Assembly: GCF_017829975.1 (NCBI RefSeq)
Contig: NZ_JAEEGA010000006.1
Coordinates: 186,001 to 250,000 of the forward strand
Direction: 5' to 3'
Origin: Vagococcus allomyrinae
GTDB lineage: Bacteria > Bacillota > Bacilli > Lactobacillales > Vagococcaceae
Length of the DNA: 64,000 nt
The notes beneath the pieces are model-generated. The model did no database searches and was not told the origin of the DNA. It saw only the letters and a program-made list of their open reading frames with translations. Of the stretch, positions 18,278 to 28,312 are shown in pieces; the stretch's first letter is position 1, and each line of letters starts with the position of its first letter. Position numbers and translations under genes: made by a program.

Positions 18278-20335
18278 GTGAATGAAGAACTGTCACAAAC
18301 AACTATTTTTAAAGATGCGCTAAAACAATCAGTTGTCAAATTAGCACCAAAAACCCAGTTGGAGAATCCAGTAATGTTTGTTGTTTATTTAGGGGCAATC
18401 TTAACTACGGTTCTTTACTTTTTAAGTTTTGCAGGAATTCGTGACACGGCTTCTTGGTTTGTTTTTACCATTACAATTATATTATGGCTCACTATTTTGT
18501 TTGCTAATTTTGCTGAAGCAATCGCAGAAGGTCGCGGACGGGCTCAAGCAGACAGCTTAAAGAGTGCTCGTAAAGAAGTGACGGCCAAACGGATTAAAGT
18601 CAAAGAAAATCCGTTAGATTTTCAAGAAATCAGTTCAACTGACTTGAAACGTGGCGATCTGGTTTACGTGGTTGCGGGTGAACAAATTCCGATGGATGGC
18701 GATGTAGTAGAAGGCGCAGCTTCAGTAGACGAGAGTGCTATTACTGGCGAATCAGCTCCTGTTATTCGTGAATCAGGCGGCGATCGCAGCGCCGTGACTG
18801 GCGGGACAACGTTAGTGTCTGACGAGTTAATCATTAAAGTGACAGCTGAAAGTGGCGAAAGTTTCTTGGATAAAATGATCGCTATGGTAGAAGGCTCTTC
18901 ACGGAAAAAAACACCAAATGAAATCTCATTGCAAATTTTATTAATTACCTTAACGCTGATTTTTTTAGTAGTGTCGGCTACTTTATTGCCATATACGGCA
19001 TTTTCCAGTCAGTTAGCAGGAGCTGGTAAGCCATTGTCATTAACGACCATTATTGCCTTGCTTGTTTGTTTGGCACCGACGACGATCGGGGCGCTACTGT
19101 CTTCCATCGGTATTGCTGGCATGAGTCGTTTGAATAAGGCCAATGTCTTGGCCATGAGTGGACGGGCAATTGAAGCGGCAGGTGATGTGGATATTTTGAT
19201 GTTGGATAAAACTGGAACAATTACGCTGGGAAATCGAAAGGCTAGCGAATTTCTACCAGTCCGAGGCGCATCAGAAAAAGATTTAGCGGATGCTGCCCAA
19301 TTATCGTCCATGGCGGATGAAACAGCTGAGGGACGGAGTATTGTTATATTAGCAAAAGAGTTATTTGATATTCGAGCTCGCAACTTTAAGGAGACCAATG
19401 CTAAGTTTATTGAATTTTCCGCTAAAACCAGAATGAGTGGGATTGATTACCAAGGAGATGAGATTCGCAAGGGAGCAGCTGATGCGATTAAACAATACGT
19501 GTTAGCCAACGGCTCAATCTATCCAGAAGAATGCGATAAACTGGTTGCTAAAATTGCGACTCTTGGTGGCACACCACTGGTCGTTGCCAAAAATTTTCAA
19601 GTTCTTGGTGTGATTTATTTAAAGGATATAGTGAAATCAGGCGTAAAAGAACGTTTCGAAGACTTGCGTCGAATGGGAATTAAGACGATTATGATCACAG
19701 GTGATAACCCGATGACCGCAGCGGCTATAGCCGCTGAAGCTGGAGTGGACGACTTCTTAGCAGAGGCGACACCAGAAGCTAAATTGGAATTAATTCGTCA
19801 TTACCAACAGGAAGGCCATTTAGTAGCCATGACAGGTGACGGCACCAATGATGCCCCAGCATTAGCTCAAGCTGATGTGGCGGTCGCCATGAATACTGGG
19901 ACTCAAGCTGCCAAAGAAGCAGGTAATATGATCGATTTAGATTCGAGCCCGACCAAGTTAATCGATGTGGTTAGGATTGGCAAACAGCTACTCATGACCC
20001 GCGGTGCCTTAACCACGTTTAGTATTGCTAATGATGTGGCAAAATATTTTGCCATCATACCGGTTTTATTCTTTGGCATATATCCTCAATTGAATCAGTT
20101 GAACATAATGAATTTAACGAGTCCGACTAGTGCGATATTATCAGCGATTATTTATAATGCTTTGATTATCGTTGCATTGATACCTTTGTCGTTAAAAGGG
20201 GTGGCTTACAAAGAATTACCGGCCAGCAAAATGTTACGTCATAATTTGCTTGTTTATGGATTAGGTGGGTTGATTGCCCCGTTTATTGCAATTAAATTAA
20301 TCGATATGGGGTTAACTGTTATGGGTTTAATTTAG
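18278..20335 (+). CDS. kdpB: Potassium-transporting ATPase catalytic subunit KdpB
   Basis: The P-type ATPase subunit that hydrolyses ATP to energise KdpA. The phosphorylation motif DKTGT is near residue 310, the actuator TGES is near 155, and the hinge segment [20 protein letters not shown] is intact. It has the family's membrane helices at about 25-75, 210-265 and 570-685. The GTG at 18278 was chosen for ribosome-binding-site spacing (GAGGAGTGGAG upstream), giving 685 residues; an in-frame GTG at 18266 falls within that site. Confidence 0.96.
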   Translation: MNEELSQTTIFKDALKQSVVKLAPKTQLENPVMFVVYLGAILTTVLYFLSFAGIRDTASWFVFTITIILWLTILFANFAEAIAEGRGRAQADSLKSARKEVTAKRIKVKENPLDFQEISSTDLKRGDLVYVVAGEQIPMDGDVVEGAASVDESAITGESAPVIRESGGDRSAVTGGTTLVSDELIIKVTAESGESFLDKMIAMVEGSSRKKTPNEISLQILLITLTLIFLVVSATLLPYTAFSSQLAGAGKPLSLTTIIALLVCLAPTTIGALLSSIGIAGMSRLNKANVLAMSGRAIEAAGDVDILMLDKTGTITLGNRKASEFLPVRGASEKDLADAAQLSSMADETAEGRSIVILAKELFDIRARNFKETNAKFIEFSAKTRMSGIDYQGDEIRKGAADAIKQYVLANGSIYPEECDKLVAKIATLGGTPLVVAKNFQVLGVIYLKDIVKSGVKERFEDLRRMGIKTIMITGDNPMTAAAIAAEAGVDDFLAEATPEAKLELIRHYQQEGHLVAMTGDGTNDAPALAQADVAVAMNTGTQAAKEAGNMIDLDSSPTKLIDVVRIGKQLLMTRGALTTFSIANDVAKYFAIIPVLFFGIYPQLNQLNIMNLTSPTSAILSAIIYNALIIVALIPLSLKGVAYKELPASKMLRHNLLVYGLGGLIAPFIAIKLIDMGLTVMGLI

Positions 20336-20383
20336 GCGGACTGATTAACGGATCGTTTAGACGATAAAAAGGAGAATAGGCAG

Positions 20384-20950
20384 ATGAAACAAATCAAACA
20401 ATCTTGGTTAGTGAGCTTAAAAATGTTAGGGATTATGACGGTCATTTGTGGTGGCTTTTATACTTTTTTGGTTACAGGAATGGCTCAAGTTATTTTTCCA
20501 GATCAGGCCAATGGAAGTGTTATCGAAGCAAGTGATCAGACTGGTCAAAAAAGAATCGTGGGTTCGAATTTAATTGGACAATCGTTTATGGGTGCTGGTT
20601 TTTTACATGGGAGACCAGAAAACGAAGCGAGCAATTTATCTCCTGTTAGTGAGGAGCAACGTGATTTAGTGATGACTCGGATAACGGAAATAAAAAAAAC
20701 AAATCCACAAGGGAAAGAGATTCCCAGTGAGTTAGTTTTAGCATCAGGGAGTGGACTTGATCCAGAAATAAGCTTAGCAGGAGCCGAATTTCAAGTTGAA
20801 CGAATTGCGACTGCTCGTCAGCTTGAGCCACTGGAAGTTAAAAAAGTGATTGAAAAGCATACAAGTGGTCACGTATTTGGTAAAATAGGAATTGCTAGGG
20901 TGAATGTTTTAGGTGTGAATCTAGAATTAGAGGGATATAAGATTAAATAA
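20384..20950 (+). CDS. kdpC: Potassium-transporting ATPase subunit KdpC
   Basis: The single-span accessory subunit of KdpFABC. An N-terminal membrane helix (about 8-33) ends in the family's FPDQANGSVI block. Further on are SNLIGQSFMGAGFLHGRP, SGSGLDPEISLAGAEFQVER with IATAR, and a C-terminal VNVLGVNLEL. AGGAG precedes the ATG, and the gene follows kdpB after 48 bases. At 188 residues it is complete. Confidence 0.95.
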   Translation: MKQIKQSWLVSLKMLGIMTVICGGFYTFLVTGMAQVIFPDQANGSVIEASDQTGQKRIVGSNLIGQSFMGAGFLHGRPENEASNLSPVSEEQRDLVMTRITEIKKTNPQGKEIPSELVLASGSGLDPEISLAGAEFQVERIATARQLEPLEVKKVIEKHTSGHVFGKIGIARVNVLGVNLELEGYKIK

Positions 20951-21013
20951 GTAGGTGATAAGCTTTAGCTTTAGGGCTAAAGGTTATTGTTGATTTTTCT
21001 GGGAGGGATAAGT

Positions 21014-23701
21014 GTGAAGGACGAACAACGACCAAATCCGGATATTCTATTAATGAAGTATCGGGAAAATGGGCAATCACGTGGGTCATTAAAAGTCTTT
21101 TTTGGTTATGCAGCCGGGGTTGGGAAGACCTATAGCATGTTACGGGAAGCTTGGGAGCAAAAAGATGGAGGGCGTGATGTAGTTGTTGGTTATGTGGAGC
21201 CCCATGCTCGTCCAGAAACACTTGCGCTGTTAGATGGATTGGAACAACTGCCAGTTAAAGAAATGAGTTATCGTCAAATGACCCTAGCTGAATTTGATCT
21301 TGATCAAAGCCTTTTTAGACAACCAGAATTAATTTTAGTTGATGAATTAGCCCATACCAATGTAACGGGGTCTCGTAATCGTAAACGTTATCAGGATATA
21401 CAGGAGTTATTACGAGCGGGAATTGATGTGTATACGACAATGAATGTTCAGCACATGGAAAGCTTAAATGATATTGTAGAGTCGATTACGGGTGTTCATG
21501 TAAGTGAGACTGTCCCGGATAGTTTTTTTGAAGAAGCTCTAATCAAATTAATTGATGTAGAACCTAAGGAATTGATAGGTCGTTTGGCAGCAGGAAAAAT
21601 TTATCAGCCTGAGAATGCTAAACGTGCCATGGCGCATTTTTTTACAGAAGAAAATTTAAGTTTACTACGAGAAATTGCCATTCGTAAAACGGCTGACCAT
21701 ATTGGCTTGGACAATCGCCCGGAAGCGATGCCGATGAAAAAGAAAGTCCAGGGGAAATTATTGGTTTATTTAGGACCTCAAGCTCGCGGTGGTTTCGAAA
21801 AATGCCTGCGTTGGACTGCTCGTTTAGCAACGGCTTTACGATTGGACTGGGTGGCTCTAGCCATCCAAGATGAGGAAGGTGATGCTGTTCTTCAGAGACA
21901 ATTAAATGAAAGTTTTGAATTAGCTGAAAAATTAGGTGCAGAAACATTGACGTTAAATTCAGATGATCCACTGTCAACCTTGATTCACTATGCAAAAATA
22001 ACGGGAATTTCCGATATTGTTATCGGTAAAAACCAACAAAAAAAGTGGGTTAGACCTATTTTTCGTAAAGAACTGGAAGATGTCTTAATTAGTGAACTAG
22101 CTGACGTAGACATTCATATCATTCCATACCTAGAAGAAAGACCAAAACAATCATTACAAGGGGCAAAAAGGAACTGGCAATTAAAGAACTGGTTGTCTAC
22201 TAGGGATCTGTTTAAAAGCGGAATGTTACTTGTGGCAGGGACACTCTTTTCTGAACTTTTTCTTTACTGGGGATTAGGTGATCAAAATGTGATCATCGTG
22301 TATTTGTTTACGGTGCTGGTAATTTCGCGAGTGACCGCAGGGTATGTCTATGGAGCGTTGTCTTCAATCGTTAGCGTATTGTTATTTAATTGGTTTTTTG
22401 TAGAACCGTTGTTTTCGCTGACCGTTTACAAAGCGGGGTATCCAATTACCCTAATCATCATGTTAAGTGTGGCGTTAATTACCAGCAATATGATGATTCG
22501 CGTCAAAAAACAAGCCGTTGAATCCATTGAAAAAGAACACCGGATGGAAGTGATTTATGAGTTGAACCAACACTTGTTGGGGAGCGAAAACCTGGCTGAC
22601 ATTGTCTCTTTGACAACTGGTTACTTAGGGCGAATGCTTGAGAAAACCATTATCTTTTACACGGAAAAGCCTGAAAGTTTAAATGCTAGTTATGAGGTTC
22701 AACTGTATCAGTCTCAGGATGTTGACCGCTTGACATCTGAGGACGAAAGAGGCGTGGCTAATTGGGTTTTTAATAATGGAAAAGTGGCTGGTTTTGGCAG
22801 TGATACCTTAATGGGTGCAAATGGCTATTATTTACCTATTATGTCAAACGGACAAGTCTTGGGAGTCATTGGGATTCTCAGTAAAAAGGAAAGTCCCCTA
22901 AGCCACGAAAATCATAATTTCCTGAAGCTAATTACATCACAGCTTTCCTTGGCTTTGGAAGGTCAACAGTTAGCAGATAAGCAACAGCGAATTATGATTG
23001 AAAATGAAAAAGAAAAAATGCGGGGAAACTTATTACGAGCAATTTCCCATGATTTACGAACGCCATTAACGGGCATCTTAGGGGCTAGTTCTGCCATGCT
23101 GGAAAATAAGGGGAAGCTCTCTGCTGAATTGGAAATTCAGTTATTAAATGATATTAAAGAGGACTCTGAGTGGTTGATTCGAATGGTTGAAAATCTGTTA
23201 TCTGTGACTCGGATTGATGAAGGAACGATGCGGGTGAAAAAGGTACCAGAAGCTGTTGAAGAAATTGTTGGCGCAGCAGTCAATCGAATACGAAAACGAT
23301 TTAAGCACCAAACAATTAAGGTTGTGGCGCCATCAGAGCTATTATTGGTTCCTATGGACGGTAAGTTGATTGAGCAAGTATTGATTAATCTGTTGGAGAA
23401 TGGCATTAAACATTCTGGGACAATTGAAGCCATCGAGGTGACTGTGGAAAGCAAAGAAAATGAGGCTGTTTTTACTGTTAGCGATCACGGGTTAGGCTTA
23501 TCTGAGATGACTTTGGAAAAACTGCAAAATAATTTTCAAGGAGAGCCGCTAATTCCGGTGGATAATAAACGAGGGTTGGGCATTGGGTTATCGATTTGCC
23601 AGACAATAGTGGCGGCCCATGGGGGCAATTTAACGGGCGAAAATAATCCCCAAGGTGGTGCTGTTTTAAGGTTTAGCTTGCCTTTAAGAGAGGATGGATA
23701 G
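21014..23701 (+). CDS. kdpD: Osmosensitive K+ channel sensor histidine kinase KdpD
   Basis: The sensor kinase of the Kdp two-component system, responding to K+ limitation or ionic stress. The KdpD domain at the N-terminus has a Walker A-like GYAAGVGKTYSM (about 32-43) and DELAHTN. A universal-stress-like domain (about 250-370), four membrane helices (about 400-500), a GAF-like region and the kinase core follow. The phosphoacceptor is ISHDLRTPLTG (His near 678), and the ATP-binding boxes are NLLENGIKHS and GLGIGLSICQTIV. The GTG at 21014 has GGAGGG 6 bases upstream and is preferred over TTG at 20987. The length is 895 residues. Confidence 0.95.
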   Translation: MKDEQRPNPDILLMKYRENGQSRGSLKVFFGYAAGVGKTYSMLREAWEQKDGGRDVVVGYVEPHARPETLALLDGLEQLPVKEMSYRQMTLAEFDLDQSLFRQPELILVDELAHTNVTGSRNRKRYQDIQELLRAGIDVYTTMNVQHMESLNDIVESITGVHVSETVPDSFFEEALIKLIDVEPKELIGRLAAGKIYQPENAKRAMAHFFTEENLSLLREIAIRKTADHIGLDNRPEAMPMKKKVQGKLLVYLGPQARGGFEKCLRWTARLATALRLDWVALAIQDEEGDAVLQRQLNESFELAEKLGAETLTLNSDDPLSTLIHYAKITGISDIVIGKNQQKKWVRPIFRKELEDVLISELADVDIHIIPYLEERPKQSLQGAKRNWQLKNWLSTRDLFKSGMLLVAGTLFSELFLYWGLGDQNVIIVYLFTVLVISRVTAGYVYGALSSIVSVLLFNWFFVEPLFSLTVYKAGYPITLIIMLSVALITSNMMIRVKKQAVESIEKEHRMEVIYELNQHLLGSENLADIVSLTTGYLGRMLEKTIIFYTEKPESLNASYEVQLYQSQDVDRLTSEDERGVANWVFNNGKVAGFGSDTLMGANGYYLPIMSNGQVLGVIGILSKKESPLSHENHNFLKLITSQLSLALEGQQLADKQQRIMIENEKEKMRGNLLRAISHDLRTPLTGILGASSAMLENKGKLSAELEIQLLNDIKEDSEWLIRMVENLLSVTRIDEGTMRVKKVPEAVEEIVGAAVNRIRKRFKHQTIKVVAPSELLLVPMDGKLIEQVLINLLENGIKHSGTIEAIEVTVESKENEAVFTVSDHGLGLSEMTLEKLQNNFQGEPLIPVDNKRGLGIGLSICQTIVAAHGGNLTGENNPQGGAVLRFSLPLREDG

Positions 23702-23703
23702 AA

Positions 23704-24387
23704 ATGACACAAGGACTAGTGTTAGTGATTGAAGATGATTCAGGGATTAAAAATTTTATGACCGCAGTCTTAAAAGGAGCGGACTATCAGGTTCAGACAG
23801 CTGAAAACGGCACTACCGGATTATCTTTAGCAGCTACTTGGTCACCAGACTTAATTATTTTAGACTTAGGCTTGCCAGATATGGATGGGTTAGAAGTTTT
23901 AACTACAATCCGAACCTGGTCCGAAGTTCCTGTATTGATTGTGTCTGCCAGGGGAAATGAGCAAGAAAAAGTTGCTGGTCTTGATGCAGGTGCCGATGAC
24001 TATATCACCAAACCATTTGGAACGTCTGAGTTATTGGCACGAATTCGGACAGCATTACGTCATCGAAAAAAAATTGATGCTCCCCTCAATTTTTTTCGAA
24101 CGGGTGAGTTAACCATAGATTTGGAACGTCGACAGGTCAAAATGGGCGCCATAGAGGTTCATTTGACACCGACTGAATACAAAATATTAACATTATTTGC
24201 CCAGCATCATGGAAAGGTTCTTACTCATGATGTGATCATGAAGGCCGTTTGGGGCCCGTATGTCAATGAGAATCAAGCACTGCGAGTGAATATGTCAAAC
24301 ATAAGACGCAAGTTAGAAGCAAATCCTGCTGATCCTCACTATATTTTGACAGAGGTAGGAATAGGGTATCGTTTAGCTGAACGTTGA
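23704..24387 (+). CDS. kdpE: KDP operon response regulator KdpE
   Basis: An OmpR/PhoB-type response regulator, the partner of KdpD and expected activator of kdpFABC. The receiver domain (1-120) has the acidic pocket at EDD (10-12), the phosphoacceptor Asp54 (IILDLGLPDMDG), Thr/Ser at VSARG and Lys at TKPFG. The C-terminal winged helix ends in ILTEVGIGYRLAER. It begins 2 bases after the kdpD stop, so the two are co-translated. The length is 227 residues. Confidence 0.96.
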   Translation: MTQGLVLVIEDDSGIKNFMTAVLKGADYQVQTAENGTTGLSLAATWSPDLIILDLGLPDMDGLEVLTTIRTWSEVPVLIVSARGNEQEKVAGLDAGADDYITKPFGTSELLARIRTALRHRKKIDAPLNFFRTGELTIDLERRQVKMGAIEVHLTPTEYKILTLFAQHHGKVLTHDVIMKAVWGPYVNENQALRVNMSNIRRKLEANPADPHYILTEVGIGYRLAER

Positions 24388-24396
24388 TAGCTAATG

Positions 24397-24440
24397 CACT
24401 TAAAATCAAGCGTGAATTTGCCGATTTTAGGTGTTTTTTT
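24397..24440 (+). terminator. Terminator of the kdp operon
   Basis: CACTTAAAATC (24397-24407) pairs with GATTTTAGGTG (24423-24433), followed by seven Ts, 10 bases after the kdpE stop. Confidence 0.85.
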
Positions 24441-24737
24441 GTTATGAAAAACAAACTTTTATTAAAAAAATATAAAAACGGTTTCTTTACTACGATGGCT
24501 AGGGCTGAAAGCGATGAGAAAATGCGTAAACACGCCATTTTCAGACTGTCAAAGTTGAATTTTTATGGGTAATAGCCCATACTGGTAAAGTAAGCAACAT
24601 TTTATTTCAATACAGAAAAGTGCCGATATGCTTGTTTTAGCGAGGCCTTATGTCAATTTCTAATCTTAAACAATAAGGTCGCCATGTCAAATTGCATTTG
24701 AAATGAGTGTTTCGGTCAGAGTGAGGAGTGGAAAAGT
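24441..24737. other. Intergenic region upstream of opuCA with dyad and direct repeats
   Basis: No convincing gene in about 300 bases. Visible structure: an inverted pair CCTTAT (24646-24651) and ATAAGG (24673-24678), and a direct repeat ATGTCAA at 24650-24656 and 24684-24690, within 90 bases of the opuCA start. They could be operator sites for osmotic control, but no consensus was tested. A short frame overlapping the kdp terminator (24384-24572) lacks a ribosome-binding site and was not called. Confidence 0.35.
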
Positions 24738-25910
24738 GTGATTGAATTTAAAAATGTTACAAAGGTCTTTAAGGGTGGTAAAAAGGCCGTCGATAATGTG
24801 AATATTTCCTTTGAAAAAGGGGAGTTTGTGTGTTTTATCGGAACCAGTGGGAGTGGTAAAACGACAACCATGAGAATGCTAAATCGGATGATTGAACCAA
24901 CAAGTGGCCAAATATTAATCGATGGCAAGGACATTTCTAAGCAAGACCCAGTCCAGTTGCGTCGAGGAATTGGTTATGTCATTCAAAATATTGGCTTAAT
25001 GCCTCATATGACCATTCGAGAAAATATTGTGATGGTGCCTAAATTATTAAAATGGCCTGAAGAAGAACGGAATCGAATTGCCGAAAAATTTATTGATTTG
25101 GTAGAGTTACCTCGAGAAATGTTGGATCGTTATCCAAGCCAACTGTCTGGTGGGCAACAACAACGGATCGGCGTTGTCCGAGCATTAGCGGCAGATCAGG
25201 ATTTGATTTTGATGGATGAACCTTTTGGCGCGTTAGATCCAATCACGCGAGAGTCCCTTCAAGATTTGGTTAAAGAATTGCAAGAAAAGATGGGGAAAAC
25301 GATTGTGTTTGTGACTCATGACATGGATGAGGCGATTAAATTAGCCAATCGGATTTTGATTATGGATGATGGCAAAGCCATTCAATTTGACACACCAAGC
25401 AGTATATTGAAGAACCCAGCCAATGAATTTGTCGAAAATCTTATTGGTGAAGAGCGCTTAATGCAAGCCAGGCAGGAAGAAACAACCGTGGAGCAAGTCA
25501 TGCTGCGAGCTGCCATTTCGATTACACCTGAAAAATCAATTTCAGAAGCGATTAAATTGATGCGTGAAAAACGGGTTGACACGCTGTTAGTTGTTGATGG
25601 TACCGGAGTGCTAAAAGGGTTTATCGATGTGGAAGATATTAATCGCAATCGCCGCTCAGCAACGAGCGTCGGTGACATCATTCACCATGAAGTTTTCTTT
25701 GTCCGCAAAGATTCCTATTTAAGAGATACGTTACAGCGGATTTTGAAACGGGGCTTGAAATATGTACCGGTTGTAGATGATCAGAAACGTCTGGTCGGAA
25801 TCGTGACTCGTTCTTCTTTAGTGGACATCGTTTATGATGTTGTCTGGGGCGATGAGGATTATTTAGAAACAGCAATTGAGGACAAAACTAGCGGTCAGGA
25901 GGGAGCATAA
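24738..25910 (+). CDS. opuCA: Compatible-solute ABC importer, ATP-binding protein with CBS domains
   Basis: The ATPase of a glycine betaine/carnitine/choline importer of the OpuC type. Walker A is GTSGSGKTT (35-43), the signature is [10 protein letters not shown] (about 136), Walker B is [13 protein letters not shown], and the H-loop is VTHDMDEA. After residue 255 two CBS domains follow, which in OpuA/OpuC proteins sense ionic strength or c-di-AMP. A C-terminal acidic tail completes it. The GTG start has GAGGAG 9 bases upstream. The length is 390 residues. It heads a four-gene operon whose cistrons are nearly touching. Confidence 0.93.
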   Translation: MIEFKNVTKVFKGGKKAVDNVNISFEKGEFVCFIGTSGSGKTTTMRMLNRMIEPTSGQILIDGKDISKQDPVQLRRGIGYVIQNIGLMPHMTIRENIVMVPKLLKWPEEERNRIAEKFIDLVELPREMLDRYPSQLSGGQQQRIGVVRALAADQDLILMDEPFGALDPITRESLQDLVKELQEKMGKTIVFVTHDMDEAIKLANRILIMDDGKAIQFDTPSSILKNPANEFVENLIGEERLMQARQEETTVEQVMLRAAISITPEKSISEAIKLMREKRVDTLLVVDGTGVLKGFIDVEDINRNRRSATSVGDIIHHEVFFVRKDSYLRDTLQRILKRGLKYVPVVDDQKRLVGIVTRSSLVDIVYDVVWGDEDYLETAIEDKTSGQEGA

Positions 25911-25912
25911 TT

Positions 25913-26545
25913 ATGGATGCTTTCTTGCAAGAATATGGGCGTGAACTAGTTGTCAAAACGGGTGAACATATTACCGTGTCAGCTATCGCTTTATTTTTAG
26001 GCGTAGTCGTGGCAGTTCCTTTAGGTATTTTGTTAACACGAACACCTAAAATATCAGGGATCGTTATTGGGATTGCCAGTTTATTACAGACCATTCCTTC
26101 CTTAGCCTTATTGGCCCTAATGGTGCCATTTCTAGGTGTTGGCAAGGTTCCAGCTATTGTGGCGTTGTTTATCTATTCCCTTCTGCCAATTTTACGTAAT
26201 ACATTTATTGGGATGGACGGTGTTAATCCTGACTTAAAAGATGCTGCTAAAGGCATGGGAATGACGAATTTTCAATCGATTGTTCAAGTGGAGATCCCTG
26301 CTGCTTTGCCGACCATTATGGCTGGGGTTAAATTATCTGCTGTTTATGTGATTGCTTGGGCTACTCTGGCGTCTTACATTGGCGGTGGCGGCTTAGGTGA
26401 CTTAATCTTTAGTGGGTTAAACAATTACTTGCCTAATCTTATTATAGGTGGGACAATTCCAGTTACTATCTTGGCGTTGTTAACGGATTTTATTTTTACA
26501 AAGCTGGAAGATAAACTGACTCCACTTGTTGAAAGGAGTGAGTAA
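25913..26545 (+). CDS. opuCB: Compatible-solute ABC importer, permease
   Basis: An integral membrane permease of the OpuCB/ProW family with about five to six helices. The EAA-type loop motif is [20 protein letters not shown], followed by [11 protein letters not shown]. At 210 residues it is of normal size. It starts 3 bases after opuCA and pairs with OpuCD to form the channel. Confidence 0.92.
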   Translation: MDAFLQEYGRELVVKTGEHITVSAIALFLGVVVAVPLGILLTRTPKISGIVIGIASLLQTIPSLALLALMVPFLGVGKVPAIVALFIYSLLPILRNTFIGMDGVNPDLKDAAKGMGMTNFQSIVQVEIPAALPTIMAGVKLSAVYVIAWATLASYIGGGGLGDLIFSGLNNYLPNLIIGGTIPVTILALLTDFIFTKLEDKLTPLVERSE

Positions 26546-26546
26546 T

Positions 26547-27482
26547 ATGATGAGAAAAAAAATTGGCGTAATGATGGTAACTCTGGTTGTAACACTGATG
26601 CTAAGTTCGTGTTCATTACCTGGACTACCAAGTGGCAATAGTAAGGAGACTATTTCTGTTGGCAGTATGTCCACGTCTGAATCACAGATTTTAGCTGGAA
26701 TGGTTAAAGAAATGGTGGAGCATTATACAGATATTAAGGTCAATATGGTTAATAATTTAGGTTCCTCAACAGTCATGCATCAAGCGATGCTAAATGGTGA
26801 TGTCAGCATATCGGCTTCTCGATATACCGGGACCGACTTAAGTGGGGCTTTAAAGCTACAACCGGAAAAGGATCCAGATAAGGCCTTAAAAATTGTTCAA
26901 GATGAATTTAAGAGTCGCTTTGACCAAAAATGGTATCCCTCTTATGGTTTTGCTAATACCTACGCTTTTATGGTTAAAAAGGAAACGGCTGAAAAGTATA
27001 ACTTGAAAAAAATAAGTGACTTGAAAAATGTGGCATCGGAGTTAACGGCTGGTGTTGATACCTCTTGGTTAGACCGTAAAGGTGATGGCTACAAAGGGTT
27101 TGTCGCGGACTATGGTTTTGATTTTAGTAAAGTGTTCCCTATGCAGATTGGGCTGGTTTATGATGCGGTGAACGCTGGTAAAATGGATGTTGTTTTAGGC
27201 TATTCGACAGATGGTCGGATTGCTAGCTATGATTTAGTTGTCTTAGAGGATGACCAACACTTCTTTCCGCCCTATGATTGCTCAATCGTTGTTGGCGAAG
27301 CACTGTTGAAAAAAGTCCCTGAGCTGGATGGTATCTTGGCGAAACTATCAGGTAAAATTGACACTAAAACGATGCAGAAACTAAATTTTGAAGTAGATGA
27401 TAATTTATTAGAGCCTGAAATTGTCGCTCAACGCTTTTTACAAGAGCATCGCTATTTTAGTGAAGAGGGGGAAAATAAGTAA
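26547..27482 (+). CDS. opuCC: Compatible-solute ABC importer, substrate-binding lipoprotein
   Basis: An OpuAC/OpuCC-type extracytoplasmic binding protein. The lipoprotein signal peptide ends in a lipobox LSSC (LMLSSCSL), so it should be membrane-anchored by a diacylglyceryl Cys. The mature domain contains ISVGSMSTSESQILAGMV and VLEDDQHFFPPYDCSIV, characteristic of the quaternary-amine binding family. The ATG at 26547 has AAAGGAG 8 bases upstream and lies 1 base after opuCB; a TTG at 26526 would overlap opuCB and was rejected. The length is 311 residues. The exact solute (betaine, carnitine or choline) cannot be read from sequence. Confidence 0.92.
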   Translation: MMRKKIGVMMVTLVVTLMLSSCSLPGLPSGNSKETISVGSMSTSESQILAGMVKEMVEHYTDIKVNMVNNLGSSTVMHQAMLNGDVSISASRYTGTDLSGALKLQPEKDPDKALKIVQDEFKSRFDQKWYPSYGFANTYAFMVKKETAEKYNLKKISDLKNVASELTAGVDTSWLDRKGDGYKGFVADYGFDFSKVFPMQIGLVYDAVNAGKMDVVLGYSTDGRIASYDLVVLEDDQHFFPPYDCSIVVGEALLKKVPELDGILAKLSGKIDTKTMQKLNFEVDDNLLEPEIVAQRFLQEHRYFSEEGENK

Positions 27483-28150
27483 TGAAAGACTTAAATGTAC
27501 TTCAACAATTTTTCTACTACTTTAATGAAAATGGCAGTTATGTTCTTAGTCAGTTTAGCCGTCACTTTTTAATTTCAGCTTATGGTGTCTTGTTCGCTGC
27601 CATCGTTGGGATCCCTTTGGGAATACTAATTGCTCGGAAACGGAAATTATCCCGATGGGTGATTAACGCAGCGAATGTGATTCAAACAGTCCCTTCCCTC
27701 GCCATGTTGTCAATCCTGATGCTGGGATTGGGATTAGGGGTTAATACAGTTATCGTAACCGTCTTTCTTTATTCTCTTTTACCAATCATTTCAAATACCT
27801 ATACAGGCATGATACAAGTCGATTCGACTGTTTTAGATGTTGGCAAAGGAATGGGAATGACTCGCTTTGAGTTGTTATTTCAAGTGGAGTTACCACTTTC
27901 CATCTCGGTCATAATGGCAGGGATTCGCAATGCGTTAGTTGTGGCTATCGGAATTACTGCCATCGGCTCCTTTGTAGGGGCTGGTGGATTGGGTGACATC
28001 ATCATCAGAGGAACGAATGCCACTGATGGAACAGCTTTAATTTTAGTCGGAGCTTTACCTACGGCCTTAATGGCAATCGCCGTTGATGGGTTTCTAGGGA
28101 TGCTAGAACGTCGATTAGACCCAGCTTCAAAAGTTACTAAGAAGAGTTAA
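27482..28150 (+). CDS. opuCD: Compatible-solute ABC importer, second permease
   Basis: The second permease of the importer, similar to OpuCB, with the loop DVGKGMGMTRFELLFQVELP and the block VVAIGITAIGSFVGAGGLGD. The ATG overlaps the opuCC stop by one base (TAATG), so the genes are translationally coupled. It has 222 residues and about six hydrophobic segments. A terminator follows the operon. Confidence 0.92.
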   Translation: MKDLNVLQQFFYYFNENGSYVLSQFSRHFLISAYGVLFAAIVGIPLGILIARKRKLSRWVINAANVIQTVPSLAMLSILMLGLGLGVNTVIVTVFLYSLLPIISNTYTGMIQVDSTVLDVGKGMGMTRFELLFQVELPLSISVIMAGIRNALVVAIGITAIGSFVGAGGLGDIIIRGTNATDGTALILVGALPTALMAIAVDGFLGMLERRLDPASKVTKKS

Positions 28151-28188
28151 GACGGCTGGAGACAGATTGTTATAATGGCAATAGTGGG

Positions 28189-28222
28189 GAAAAACCTGTT
28201 AGTGGGTTTTTCTCTTTTTTTT
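28189..28222 (+). terminator. Terminator of the opuC operon
   Basis: GAAAAACC (28189-28196) pairs with GGTTTTTC (28205-28212), and a run of eight Ts follows at 28215-28222. Confidence 0.82.
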
Positions 28223-28312
28223 CTAAAGATAACAAAAAAGTAATTGCAATTTACTGATTGTTAGTGTATTTTTAGCTATAACCAAAAAGGTGTTTACGGG
28301 AGGAAGAGGAAA

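Noticed and set aside
24384-24572. A 62-codon frame overlapping the end of kdpE
   Set aside because: It overlaps the kdp terminator hairpin, has no ribosome-binding site and no recognisable protein features.
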